Positions 22,581 to 30,951 of a stretch of 30,951 bases of DNA are shown in pieces. The translations under genes and the position numbers were made by a program. The DNA is from JAULUH01 sp032111745 (lineage in GTDB: Bacteria; Chloroflexota; Anaerolineae; JAAEKA01). Within the stretch, counting starts at the first letter, position 1; the number at the start of each line of letters is the position of its first letter. Under the pieces are notes generated by a model. That model was not told the origin of the DNA. It saw only the letters and a list, made by a program, of their open reading frames with translations, and ran no database searches. The DNA lies in contig JAULUH010000333.1 of assembly GCA_032111745.1 (NCBI GenBank), positions 1-30,951 on the forward strand, written 5' to 3'.

Positions 22581-25409
22581 TCAGGATGTCGCTTTGGCCG
22601 GCGTCGCCATGGGTGAGCTACTGCTTTCCTGGTGCCGACCCCGCCGGCTGCGCATGAAGAACTTGATGACTTCATCGACCAGCAGCAAGGCGATGGCGAA
22701 GCCGATGCAGATCAGCCACTGGTTGCCGTTCAGCGAAGTCGTGCCCAAGATGCGCTGCAGGAAGCCCAACTCGGTGGGCAGGAAGGTCAGCAGCAGGGCC
22801 AGCCCAAAGAGGCCCAGCTGGCTGCGGTCGCTGAGGATCTCGCGGTTGAACGCACTTTCGGTCTCGCTGCGGCAGCTGAGGCCGATCACGATGTTGAACA
22901 GCGAGAAGACGACGAACGCCATGGTGGCGGCGACGGCAGCGCCAGCATCCGCATAGGTCGCCTCCAGGAACAAGGTTCCGGCGGCCATAAGCAGCCCAAG
23001 AAACGTGATGCGCACCCATTGCGACCGCGTGAGGACGGGCTGGCTGAGCGGGCGAGGCTTGCGCTCCATCAGCCCGGGTGCGGGCTTGTCGAAGCCCAGA
23101 GCGATGGCGACGGGCACCTGGATCAGGAAGTTGATCCACAGGATCACTAGCGGCGTAAACGGCACGCCGCCGGCGATGTAGAACACCGCGGCGCCCAGGT
23201 ACGAGGCGATAAACGCCACCAGCGCCGTCATCTGGAAGCGGATAAACTTGGCGAGGTTGTCGTAGATCGCCCGTCCATACTCGACGGCCTTGACGATGGT
23301 AGCGAAATTGTCGTCGGTGAGGATCATCACCGCAGCCCCTTTCGAGACCTCAGTGCCGGTGATGCCCATAGCCACGCCGATGTCGGCCTTCTTCAACGCC
23401 GGAGCATCGTTGACGCCATCCCCGGTCATGGCCACGATGTTCTCCTTCTCCTGCAGCAGCGTCACCAGCCGGATCTTGTCTTCCGGCGCCACGCGGGCCA
23501 CCACGCCGATCTCGTCCAACTGTTGCTTCAACTGCTCGTCAGGAATGGCGGCGAATTGAGCCCCGGTCAAGGCCGTGCCCTCGATGCCCAGCTGGTGGCC
23601 GATGGCGGCGGCGGTCACGGCATGGTCGCCGGTGATCATGCGCACCTGGATGCCGGCGCTGTGGCACCTGGCAATGGCGTCTTTGGCCTCGGCCCGCGGG
23701 GGATCGACGATGCCGACCATGGCCATGAGGGTTAGATCGTTCACCAGGTCGATCAGGTTGCCCTTGGGGTCGAAAGTTGCCGGGTCGAAGTCGCGCCGGG
23801 CCACGACCATGACGCGCTCGCCTGCGGCCGCCATGCGGTCGTTTTCGGCCAGCGCCAGCTGGCGATTCTCGTCGGTGATGGGCACCGGGTCTCCGCCCGG
23901 CATCCAGTAGTAGCCACCACGGGCGATCAACACGTCAGGTGCGCCCTTGACGAAGCAACGCACCACCGGCTTGCCCTGCTCGTCGGTCATGTTATGGAAG
24001 GTGGCCATGAACTTGTACTCGGAGTCGAACGGCAACTCGGCCACGCGCGGGAACATCTCCCGTGCGCCGTCCACATGGATGCCGCCTTTCTCAGCCAGCA
24101 CGATCAGGGCGCCCTCGGTGGGGTCGCCGATAAGCGCCTCACCATCCAGCCGGGCGTCGGCACACAGGGCCATGGGCAGCATGACCTGCTCCAAGTCGAT
24201 CTTGGCCCCGCCGGCGCTTTGGATCTGCCCCTCGGTCGTGTACGGCGTCGTGCTTTTCTGCCAGGGCTGGCCGGCCGGGATGCCCTGAGTCAGTTGCAGC
24301 TCGCCCGTAATGCCGTAGCCCTCACCCGTCACCCGGTAGCGGTTCTGGCCGGGGACGGTGAACTCGACAGCCGTCATCTTGTTGAGCGTCAACGTGCCGG
24401 TCTTGTCGGAGCAGATGGCCGAGACCGAACCCAGCGTCTCGACCGAGGGCAACCGCTTGACGATGGCGCCCAGTTCGGCCAGCTTGCGTGTCCCCATGGA
24501 GTACATGGTGGTCACGACCGCGGGCAAGCCGGTGGGGATGGCAGAAATCGCCAGGGCGATGCCTGCGATGAAGATCGTCTCAAAGGAATCGCCGCGTCGC
24601 AGACCGAGGATAACCATCAGGACAAAGGCCAGGCCGGCCAGGGCGGCGATGAGGAGAGTCAGCCGGTCGAGCTGCTTCTGCAAGGGCGTCTTGTCGGCCT
24701 CGGTCTTGTTGAGCAGGTCGGCGATGTGGCCCATCTCGGTGGCCATACCGGTGGCAGTGACCATCATCTCCCCGCGGCCACGGGTGACCGACGTGTTCAT
24801 GAAGGCCATGTTGTGGCGGTCGCCGAGGGGAACCTCGGGCTTCGTGATCGTCTCGGTGTCCTTGGGCGAGGCGACGCTCTCGCCGGTGAGGGCGGCCTCC
24901 TCGATCTCGAGGGTGGCCGTGACGAACAGTCGCCCGTCGGCCGGCACGCGGTTGCCGGCCTCCATGAGCACGATGTCGCCCGGCACCAGCCCCTCGGCTT
25001 CGATCTCGATGGCCTGGCCGTCACGGCGCACGCGGGCGATGTTCTTCATCATCTGCTCGAGCGCGGCCAGGCTGGCCTCGGCCTTGGATTCGCCGCGCAG
25101 CCCCAATACGGCATTGAAAATCGTCAGGCCCACCAGCACCAGGGTCGTGCCCAATTCGCGCGTGACCACCAGGCTGAGCAGGGCGGCGCCCAGCAGGACC
25201 CACTGCATGAAGTCCTGGTACTGGCGCAGGAAAGCCTGCCAGCCGGACTCCTTCTTCTTGGCGGCCAGCACGTTGGGGCCGTATTGCTGCAGGCGCTGCT
25301 GCGCCTCGGCCGCACTTAGCCCTTTCGCCGGATCGACTTTGAGTTGCTCGGCAACTGCCTCCTGCGTCATGCTGTACCACTTTGGTTGACTATCATTTGC
25401 TGCTGCCAT
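22581..25409 (-). CDS. P2-type cation-transporting ATPase
   Basis: The 942-aa pump has a cation-ATPase N-terminal domain (GLSAAEAQQRLQQYGPNVL, 30-48), the actuator motif TGES (175-178), the phosphorylated D335 in SDKTGTLTLNKM, nucleotide-binding FVKGAPD (about 486-492), hinge MITGDH and TGDGVNDAP (662-670), and a C-terminal cation ATPase membrane domain. Its layout is that of SERCA/PMA-like P2 pumps. The ion site differs from Ca2+ pumps: the membrane-4 motif is IPTGLP with Thr293 where SERCA has Glu309. In helix 6 the run is WINFLIQV, keeping Asn760 but with Ile763 and Gln764 in place of Thr799 and Asp800. The transported ion is therefore uncertain. AAGGAG supports ATG 25409. It follows ppk2 after 23 bp. 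Confidence 0.93.
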   Translation of the reverse strand: MAAANDSQPKWYSMTQEAVAEQLKVDPAKGLSAAEAQQRLQQYGPNVLAAKKKESGWQAFLRQYQDFMQWVLLGAALLSLVVTRELGTTLVLVGLTIFNAVLGLRGESKAEASLAALEQMMKNIARVRRDGQAIEIEAEGLVPGDIVLMEAGNRVPADGRLFVTATLEIEEAALTGESVASPKDTETITKPEVPLGDRHNMAFMNTSVTRGRGEMMVTATGMATEMGHIADLLNKTEADKTPLQKQLDRLTLLIAALAGLAFVLMVILGLRRGDSFETIFIAGIALAISAIPTGLPAVVTTMYSMGTRKLAELGAIVKRLPSVETLGSVSAICSDKTGTLTLNKMTAVEFTVPGQNRYRVTGEGYGITGELQLTQGIPAGQPWQKSTTPYTTEGQIQSAGGAKIDLEQVMLPMALCADARLDGEALIGDPTEGALIVLAEKGGIHVDGAREMFPRVAELPFDSEYKFMATFHNMTDEQGKPVVRCFVKGAPDVLIARGGYYWMPGGDPVPITDENRQLALAENDRMAAAGERVMVVARRDFDPATFDPKGNLIDLVNDLTLMAMVGIVDPPRAEAKDAIARCHSAGIQVRMITGDHAVTAAAIGHQLGIEGTALTGAQFAAIPDEQLKQQLDEIGVVARVAPEDKIRLVTLLQEKENIVAMTGDGVNDAPALKKADIGVAMGITGTEVSKGAAVMILTDDNFATIVKAVEYGRAIYDNLAKFIRFQMTALVAFIASYLGAAVFYIAGGVPFTPLVILWINFLIQVPVAIALGFDKPAPGLMERKPRPLSQPVLTRSQWVRITFLGLLMAAGTLFLEATYADAGAAVAATMAFVVFSLFNIVIGLSCRSETESAFNREILSDRSQLGLFGLALLLTFLPTELGFLQRILGTTSLNGNQWLICIGFAIALLLVDEVIKFFMRSRRGRHQESSSSPMATPAKATS

Positions 25410-25432
25410 AGTCGTCTTCTCCTTCAAAGCGG

Positions 25433-26320
25433 TTAGTAGATTGCCGGGACCATCCGATACGGATAGTCCGGTTCAACGTAGTCACCCTTGGCCTGGCGCT
25501 TGGGGAACTTGACCGGCTCGCGCGGCACTTCCTCATATGGCACCAGACTGAGCAGGTGTGTGATACAGTTTAGGCGCGCCCGGCGCTTGTCGTTGGCATT
25601 CACCACGTACCAGGGACTCTCAGGCGTATCCGTGGCCGCAAACATTGCATCGCGGGCGCGGGAGTAGTCGTACCAGCGGCTGTAGCTCTTCAGGTCCATG
25701 GGGGTGAGTTTCCAGATCTTGCGCGGGTCTGAGTCACGCGCCCGCAAGCGTTCGTCCTGGACGTCCATGCGCACTTCCAGCCAGTACTTGATCAGAATGA
25801 CCCCAGAGTGGATGATCGACTGTTCAACGGGTGGAGCGTACTTGAGGAAGTACTCCACCTGTTGTTCGGTGGCGAACCCCATGACCCGTTCCACGCCGGC
25901 CCGGTTATACCAACTGCGATCAAAGATCACCACTTCACCGGCGGCGGGCAAATGGGGCATGTAGCGCTGGAAATACATCTGCGACTTCTCGCGCTCGGTG
26001 GGCGTCGAGAGGGCAACGACGCGGAAGACGCGCGGGCTGGTGCGTTCGGTGATGCGTTTGATGACGCCGCCCTTGCCGGCTGTATCGCGCCCTTCGAACA
26101 GCACGCAGATCTTGGCGCCGCTGGCCTTGACCCACTCCTGCATCTTGACGAGCTCAACTTGGAGCTTCTCCATCTCCTTCTCGAACTCCTTGTTGCTCAT
26201 CTTGGGCCTGGGTTCCGCTGCTGCCTCAGGAGCTGACCCGTTCGATGCAGCGGGGTCGCCAGCGGACGCCCGGTCCTTTGACTGGCCCTTTTCCTTCTTC
26301 TTGTCCTTCTGTTTGCCCAT
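25433..26320 (-). CDS. ppk2: Polyphosphate kinase 2 (PPK2 family)
   Basis: The 295-aa enzyme transfers phosphate between polyphosphate and nucleotides, usually favouring NTP or NDP synthesis from polyphosphate. After a charged, disordered N-terminus (MGKQKDKKKEKGQSKDR and an Ala/Pro-rich stretch to about 40), the PPK2 core shows Walker A FEGRDTAGKGG (75-85), ALSTPTEREKSQMYFQRYMP (about 103-122), Walker B FDRSWYNRAGVE (133-144) and the lid module KYWLEV, RDSDPRKIWKLTPMDLKS. It resembles one-domain PPK2 proteins; whether it phosphorylates NDP or NMP cannot be told. The frame continues to 26410, but ATG 26320 is preferred because AAGGAG precedes it and because the promoter lies just upstream. 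It heads an apparent operon with the ATPase gene. Confidence 0.94.
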   Translation of the reverse strand: MGKQKDKKKEKGQSKDRASAGDPAASNGSAPEAAAEPRPKMSNKEFEKEMEKLQVELVKMQEWVKASGAKICVLFEGRDTAGKGGVIKRITERTSPRVFRVVALSTPTEREKSQMYFQRYMPHLPAAGEVVIFDRSWYNRAGVERVMGFATEQQVEYFLKYAPPVEQSIIHSGVILIKYWLEVRMDVQDERLRARDSDPRKIWKLTPMDLKSYSRWYDYSRARDAMFAATDTPESPWYVVNANDKRRARLNCITHLLSLVPYEEVPREPVKFPKRQAKGDYVEPDYPYRMVPAIY

Positions 26321-26352
26321 GATGTCCTCTCCTTGTGCGGGATACTCTCTCG

Positions 26353-26381
26353 ATTCTACGCTATCGGTGCCAGAACGGCAA
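26353..26381 (-). promoter_or_regulatory. Promoter of the ppk2-ATPase operon
   Basis: On the minus strand TTGCCG (26376-26381), a 17-bp spacer and TAGAAT (26353-26358) lie 32 bp upstream of the ppk2 start. The adjoining stretch 26382-26563 contains no gene that I can support. Confidence 0.7.
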
Positions 26382-26563
26382 GGAGCTGTAGATGTCCTCG
26401 AAAGCAGCAACCGCGCCGTTCAAGCGCTGACCTGACCTGGGCCGAGCACGCGGCCGATCAGGAGCGAGGCCGCAGCCAGGCCGTCCCGCCAGGTCGCTCC
26501 AATCACCTGATGTGCCTATCGGAATCGTCTGGCAGGGTAGTCGCGTGGCTGCGGTCGTCGGGC

Positions 26564-26743
26564 CTACTGGCCCGGCGATCTTCGCAGCAGCAGGTCGGTT
26601 GGATGCGGCGTTACCTGGGCATGTTGCACCGTGGCGCCTCGGGCCATCCAGTAATCCCGGCGCTCGGCTCTCCCGGCCATTATCAGTCCAATGATGCACA
26701 TGCCGACGGCGATGCCAGCTAGCCAGGGCAAAGCCTTTCTCAT
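26564..26743 (-). CDS. Small single-span membrane peptide
   Basis: The 59-aa product starts at ATG 26743 with an excellent AAGGAG 8 nt upstream. It has one hydrophobic helix (LAGIAVGMCIIGLIMAG, about 8-24) followed by a basic, Gln/His-containing tail (RAERRDYWMARGATVQ). It lies 27 bp after glgX, so it is probably translated from the same mRNA. The ribosome-binding site and membrane helix make it more credible than a chance frame, but no family is recognised. Confidence 0.6.
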   Translation of the reverse strand: MRKALPWLAGIAVGMCIIGLIMAGRAERRDYWMARGATVQHAQVTPHPTDLLLRRSPGQ

Positions 26744-26770
26744 GGTGGTTTCTCCTTGCGGTTGCATTCA

Positions 26771-28837
26771 TCATCCCTTTGTTGCCACCAAGGCTACGAC
26801 CGAGCGCGGACCCACCCGATACCAATCCTCGGCGACCGGTGGCATGTCGTCTCGGAGATAGATGTCACCGGGCGAAGGCTGGCTGGTGTCGATCCAGAGG
26901 CGCCAGCCTTGCGTGGTTTTGGGCGTGGCCGGCAGCGTGAAATCGAGCGGCTCCCAGTAGGCGTTGAACATCAGGTAGAAAACCTCCTGGCCGCTGGGAA
27001 CCGTGCGCGACATGGCCAGCGCGTGTGATTTGTTGCTCACATCCGGCGCGGCCGAGGTTACGCCGTGGAATTCGATCTTCACCCTCTGCAGTAGCTCCTC
27101 CAGCATATCGTCTTGGGTTCTTCCCTGGCCAAAGTGAAGCCGATCGGCGATCAGCTGCCTGACGAAGCGATGGATGTCGGCGTGCTTGTCCGGCAGTGTC
27201 CAGTCGAACCAGCTCAGCTCGTTGTCCTGGCAGTAGACGTTGTTGTTGCCCTGCTGCGTGCGCCGCACCTCGTCGCCCATCTGGATCAGCGGCGCGCCGA
27301 TGGCCGTCAGCAGCAGCGTGAAGAAGTTCTTGACCTGGCGGTTGCGCAGGGCTTCCACGGCCGGGTCGTCCGTCGGCCCCTCGACGCCGCAATTCCAACT
27401 GAAGTTGTCGTTCGATCCGTCGCGATTGGCCTCGCCGTTGGCTTCGTTGTGCTTGTCGTTGTAGGAGACCAGGTCGTTGAGTGTGAAGCCGTCGTGGACC
27501 GTGACGAAGTTGACGCTCTGCTCCGGCTCGCGCGCGTCCTGGCCGTAGATGTCAGGGCTGCCGGCCAGGCGCCTGGCGAGGGCAGTCACGGTGCCGTCGT
27601 CGGACTTGACGAACCTGCGCACGTCGTCGCGGAACCTGCCGTTCCATTCCAGCCAGGCATCGCCGACGAAGGTGCCGACCTGGTAGAGGCCGGCCGCATC
27701 CCAGGCCTCGGCGAACAGCTTGATGCCGGCCAGGGCCGGATCCGTTTCGATGTCCCAGATGACAGGCGGGTTGGGCAGCGGCGCGCCGTGCTCATCGCGC
27801 GTCAACACCGAGGCCAGGTCGAAGCGAAAGCCGTCGACGTGCATCTCCTGCACCCAATAGCGCAGGCTGTCGCAGATCAGGCGGCGCACCACGGCATGGC
27901 CGGCGTTGAGCGTGTTGCCGCAGCCGGTGTAGTCGGCGTAGCGGGACTTGTCGGCGGGGTCCAGAACGTAGTACACGTCGTTGGCCAGCCCGCGGAAGCT
28001 CAGGGTGGCGCTGTCGCCGAAGGCCTCGGCGGTGTGGTTGTACACCACGTCGAGGATCACCTCGATGCCGGCGCGGTGCAGGGCCTTGACCATGTCGCGG
28101 AACTCGTCGAGCACGCCCAGCGGATCCCGCCGGGAACTGTAGGCCGTGTGCGGCGCGAAAAAGGCGATGGGCTGGTAGCCCCAGTAGTTGACCATGCCAG
28201 CTGGCGCCGTCAAAGGGTCGAACTGATAGACAGGCAGCAGCTCGACGGCTGTGATGCCCAACTCTTGCAGATAGGGGATCTTCTCGATCAGGCCGGCATA
28301 CGTGCCGCGCTTCTCCGGCGCCACGCCGGAGCTGGGATGGCGCGTGAAGCCAGCCAGGTGCATCTCGTAGATGACGGTCTGGGGGGTGGGCCGGCGCAGC
28401 GGCTGATCGCCCTCCCAGTCGTAGACAGAGCTATCCACCACGACGCTCTTCATGGCCGTGGCTGCGTTGTCGCCGGGCCGGCTGGCCGCTTCCCGGCTGT
28501 AGGCGGTTGGCATCGCCACGCAGCGGCCGTAGGGGTCGAGGAGGACCTTGTCCGCGTCGTAGTGCAGGCCGCGCTGCGGTTCATTCGGCCCGAGCGCGCG
28601 GTAGGCGTAGATTTGGCCAGCCTGCACGCCGGGGATGAACGCGTGCCAGTAGTGGTAGGTGCGATGCTGCCCCGGATCAAGCCGGAACACCTGCGCCGGC
28701 TGCGGGTCGTCGACGCCGTCGAACAGGAGCAGCTCGACGGCCTCGGCCTTATCGGCGTAGACGCTGAAGTTCACGCCGCCGGGCCTCGGCGTTGCGCCGA
28801 TCGGGTAGGCGGAGCCAGGTAGGGGATTTGCTGTCAT
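26771..28837 (-). CDS. glgX: Glycogen debranching enzyme, GlgX/isoamylase type
   Basis: The 688-aa GH13 enzyme hydrolyses alpha-1,6 branches of glycogen. Residues about 10-100 form a CBM48-like N-terminal domain (GSAYPIGATPRPGGVNFSVY). The catalytic barrel shows DVVYNHT (263-269), GFRFDLAS with the nucleophile D340, FAEAWD with the acid/base E377, and VTVHDG with the transition-state Asp. The segments RYADYTGCGNTLNAGHAVVR and DGSNDNFSWNCGVEG are typical of GlgX/TreX. The C-terminal region about 590-688 is a beta domain (VFYLMFNAYWEPLDFTLPA). Length is standard. It lies 20 bp after the GH63-like gene and before the 59-aa membrane peptide, forming a carbohydrate operon. Glycogen is the likely substrate. 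Confidence 0.93.
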   Translation of the reverse strand: MTANPLPGSAYPIGATPRPGGVNFSVYADKAEAVELLLFDGVDDPQPAQVFRLDPGQHRTYHYWHAFIPGVQAGQIYAYRALGPNEPQRGLHYDADKVLLDPYGRCVAMPTAYSREAASRPGDNAATAMKSVVVDSSVYDWEGDQPLRRPTPQTVIYEMHLAGFTRHPSSGVAPEKRGTYAGLIEKIPYLQELGITAVELLPVYQFDPLTAPAGMVNYWGYQPIAFFAPHTAYSSRRDPLGVLDEFRDMVKALHRAGIEVILDVVYNHTAEAFGDSATLSFRGLANDVYYVLDPADKSRYADYTGCGNTLNAGHAVVRRLICDSLRYWVQEMHVDGFRFDLASVLTRDEHGAPLPNPPVIWDIETDPALAGIKLFAEAWDAAGLYQVGTFVGDAWLEWNGRFRDDVRRFVKSDDGTVTALARRLAGSPDIYGQDAREPEQSVNFVTVHDGFTLNDLVSYNDKHNEANGEANRDGSNDNFSWNCGVEGPTDDPAVEALRNRQVKNFFTLLLTAIGAPLIQMGDEVRRTQQGNNNVYCQDNELSWFDWTLPDKHADIHRFVRQLIADRLHFGQGRTQDDMLEELLQRVKIEFHGVTSAAPDVSNKSHALAMSRTVPSGQEVFYLMFNAYWEPLDFTLPATPKTTQGWRLWIDTSQPSPGDIYLRDDMPPVAEDWYRVGPRSVVALVATKG

Positions 28838-28857
28838 GTCGGAATCTTCTTTCTTGG

Positions 28858-30951
28858 CTATGCCTGGTCGTCGCCGGTGGCAAACTCATTGCCAAAGCGA
28901 ATGATCAGATCGGCGATCAAGCCGGTCCAGCCTGTCTGGTGGCTGGCGCCGCAACCGCGGCCGCTGTCACCATGGAAGTACTCGTGAAAATTGATCAAGT
29001 CCCGCCAGTAGGGATCGTCGTTGAACAACGCGTTTTCGCCGAAGACCGGCCGTCTGCCGTCCTCGCCGCGCAGGAAGATGGCTGCCAACCGCCGCGCGAG
29101 CTCGCTGGCCACCTTGTCCAACGTCAGCATGTGGCCTGAGCCCACCGGGAACTCGACCTTGAATTCCTCGCCGTAGTAGGGGGAGAGACGCTCGAGCGCT
29201 CCGACGATCAGGTGGTTGACCGGCATCCAGATCGGGCCGCGCCAGTTGGAGTTGCCGCCGAATAGATCGGTCTCCGACTCACCAGGCTCGTAGTCGAGGC
29301 GAAATTCCTTGTCGCCCAGGTGAATAACGAACGGATGGTCCTTGTGGTAGCGACTGACGCCCCGCACTCCATAGGGCGACAGAAACTCGTCTTCGTCCAG
29401 CATGGCGTGCAACAGGCGCTTCAACTGGTCGGGCCGGACAAGCCCTGCGGTCAGCGTGTTGTTCGCTCCGGGAACTATCATGGGGCCGATGCTGTCCACC
29501 AACTGCGGGCGGTGCTCGATGAACCATTGGCGGCGGCGCTGGAAATCCGGGAAGCGATCAAGAGTCTCAGCCGATACCGTCGTGGCGCCAAACAACGGCA
29601 CAAAGCCAACCATCGTGCGGGTGCGGACCGGGATGAGATCGTGGTTGGGAGTGTCCAACATGTCGTAGAAGAAGCCGTCTTCCTCGTTCCAGAGCGACTG
29701 CTTCGGATTGTGCAGACTGTTCATCGCGTTGGCGATGGAGACGAAGTGTTCCCAGAACTTGCTCGCCACGTCTTCATACACGGGGTTGTGCTGGGCGAGG
29801 ATCAGCGAGATCCCCAGCATGCTCCTGGCGAACGTCGCCATCCAGCTCGTGCCGTCAGCCTGGCCAAGCAGGTAGCCGGGCGGCACCTTGTCGCGATCGA
29901 ACGGGCTGATGTTGTCCATGCCCAGAAAACCGCCCTGGAAGATGTCGTTGCCCAGCGCGTCCTTGCGGTTGACCCACCAGGTGAAGTTCAGCATCAGCTT
30001 CTGAAAGACGCGCTCCAGGAAGTCATAGTCCGCAACGCCGGTGTAATCGCGCTCGATCTCGAAGACGCGCAGCGCGGCGATCGGCAGCACCGGCGGGTTG
30101 ACGTCGTCGAAGTTCCACTCGTAGGCCGGGATCTGGCCGTCGGGGTGCATGTACCACTCGCGCAGCATCAGGATGATCTGATCCTTGGCGAACTGCGGGT
30201 CGACATGGGCCAGGGTTACGCAGTGGAAGCCCAGGTCCCATGAGGCGTACCAGGGGAACTCCCAGGTGTCGGGCATTGAGATCACGTCGCGGTTGTACAG
30301 GTGCTGCCAGTTATGGTTGCGGCCCTGCCAACGCGCTGCCGGCGGCGCAGGCATAGCGGGATCGCCCGCCAACCATTCGTCGATTTCGTAGTGGAAGAAC
30401 TGTTTCGACCAAAACATGCCGGCAAAGGCCTGGCGCGCCACCAGCCTGGCATCGTCTGACAGTTTGGCCGGCAAGACGACACCGTAGAACTCGTCCGCCT
30501 CTTCCCGGCGCTCCGTGATCAGGGTGTCGAAGTCGGCGAAGGGTGCCTCGTGCGGGTGATTGTCGATCATCGCCGCCAGCCGCAGTTGGATCGTGATCGT
30601 TTGGCCGGCGCCGACCGTGCGTTTGTAGAGTGCAGCGGCTTTCGTACCGGTCTGGGCGGGGTTGACGGCGTCATGCTTGCCGTCTACGACGTAGGCGTGA
30701 AACGCGTCTTTGACATAGGGGCTCGGCGACGGCGCGCCGTACAGCCGCTCGGTGTTGGTCTCGTTCTCGGTGAACAACAGCTCGTCCGCACCGGCGATGT
30801 AGAGGATGTAGTCTCCCAACTGCTCATGGCTGGCCAGCAGTGTGCTGACGCCAGACTCTGTGCTCTGGGCGGAAACACCCTGCGTGATCGAAGGCCGCAG
30901 GGGGTGGCGGCCCCAGCTCCAGGTGTTGCGGAACCACAGCGTCGGCAGCAC
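28858..30951 (-). CDS. GH63-like glucosidase, C-terminal part (runs off window end)
   Basis: The open frame covers 697 codons and is still open at the window edge, so the N-terminus is missing; full-length relatives are roughly 870-900 aa. The visible part begins in the N-terminal beta region (LWFRNTWSWGRHP) and continues into an alpha-toroid catalytic domain: QHLYNRDVISMPDTWEFPWY, then ASWDLGFHCVTLAHVDP with a probable catalytic Asp, REWYMHPDGQIPAYEWNFDD, SLWNEEDGFFYD, FGGNSNWRGPIWMPVNHLIV and FHEYFHGDSGRGCGASHQTG. This pattern matches the MGH1-type/GH63 group of alpha-glucosidases. The substrate may be a glucosyl-glycerate, trehalose-like or oligosaccharide glucoside. The position just upstream of glgX suggests storage-carbohydrate or compatible-solute breakdown. 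Confidence 0.88.
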   Translation of the reverse strand: MLPTLWFRNTWSWGRHPLRPSITQGVSAQSTESGVSTLLASHEQLGDYILYIAGADELLFTENETNTERLYGAPSPSPYVKDAFHAYVVDGKHDAVNPAQTGTKAAALYKRTVGAGQTITIQLRLAAMIDNHPHEAPFADFDTLITERREEADEFYGVVLPAKLSDDARLVARQAFAGMFWSKQFFHYEIDEWLAGDPAMPAPPAARWQGRNHNWQHLYNRDVISMPDTWEFPWYASWDLGFHCVTLAHVDPQFAKDQIILMLREWYMHPDGQIPAYEWNFDDVNPPVLPIAALRVFEIERDYTGVADYDFLERVFQKLMLNFTWWVNRKDALGNDIFQGGFLGMDNISPFDRDKVPPGYLLGQADGTSWMATFARSMLGISLILAQHNPVYEDVASKFWEHFVSIANAMNSLHNPKQSLWNEEDGFFYDMLDTPNHDLIPVRTRTMVGFVPLFGATTVSAETLDRFPDFQRRRQWFIEHRPQLVDSIGPMIVPGANNTLTAGLVRPDQLKRLLHAMLDEDEFLSPYGVRGVSRYHKDHPFVIHLGDKEFRLDYEPGESETDLFGGNSNWRGPIWMPVNHLIVGALERLSPYYGEEFKVEFPVGSGHMLTLDKVASELARRLAAIFLRGEDGRRPVFGENALFNDDPYWRDLINFHEYFHGDSGRGCGASHQTGWTGLIADLIIRFGNEFATGDDQA

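Noticed and set aside
27113..28822. Plus-strand open frame of 569 codons opposite glgX
   Set aside because: Antisense shadow; the GH13 catalytic motifs are on the minus strand.

Overview
The window is GC-rich bacterial chromosomal DNA. I infer a member of the Chloroflexota (Anaerolineae/Caldilineae-like). The grounds are a SARP/BTAD-type regulator, a fused ADP-forming acetyl-CoA synthetase beside a DRTGG/BioD-like protein, a secreted protein with a Pro/Thr linker, a DUF4139 protein, a GH63-like glucosidase and abundant short intergenic repeats. No 16S rRNA gene is present, so this placement is an inference.

Layout. Positions 1-942 (-) hold the N-terminal part of a large BTAD regulator, with a 30-bp palindrome inside its reading frame. 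Positions 1095-1851 (-) are a complete vapBC toxin-antitoxin operon with a clear promoter and a possible operator. Positions 2158-4500 (-) carry a secreted DUF4139 protein and a SAM methyltransferase. A tRNA-Leu(GAG) with a near-consensus promoter follows at 4835. A sulfatase-fold protein whose active-site residues look lost (5072-6544, +) precedes panD (6723-7106, +). A 28-bp-arm hairpin separates panD from the convergent run acd - DRTGG protein - eno (7208-11783, -), which is carbon and energy metabolism. Divergent from it, with its own promoter, is a cysteine desulfurase-mnmA operon for tRNA thiolation (12139-14466, +). Then come fabF (14638-15894), a membrane-anchored secreted protein and pth (16166-17587).

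At about 17590 the character changes. Some 700 bp contain only decayed coding fragments, including a methyltransferase remnant with a Trp-to-TGA change. From 18289 to the window end every gene is on the minus strand. In transcription order they are a GH63-like glucosidase, glgX debranching enzyme, a 59-aa membrane peptide, ppk2 polyphosphate kinase, a P2-type cation ATPase, a 111-aa membrane protein, a 277-aa Ala-rich protein of unknown family, a DUF6325 protein, a SHOCT protein and a SulP anion transporter. This looks like an accessory stress, storage and ion-homeostasis block, and it is the most interesting part of the window.

A roughly 57-bp intergenic repeat (core ACCGCAGAGACGCAGAGAA-like) occurs four times at three loci, always in the same orientation. 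Several long perfect hairpins without a marked U-tract sit just after stop codons. I found no CRISPR array, transposase, prophage or rRNA. The best candidates for something undescribed are the minus-strand block with its unknown small proteins and the catalytically degenerate sulfatase-fold protein; neither is proven novel.
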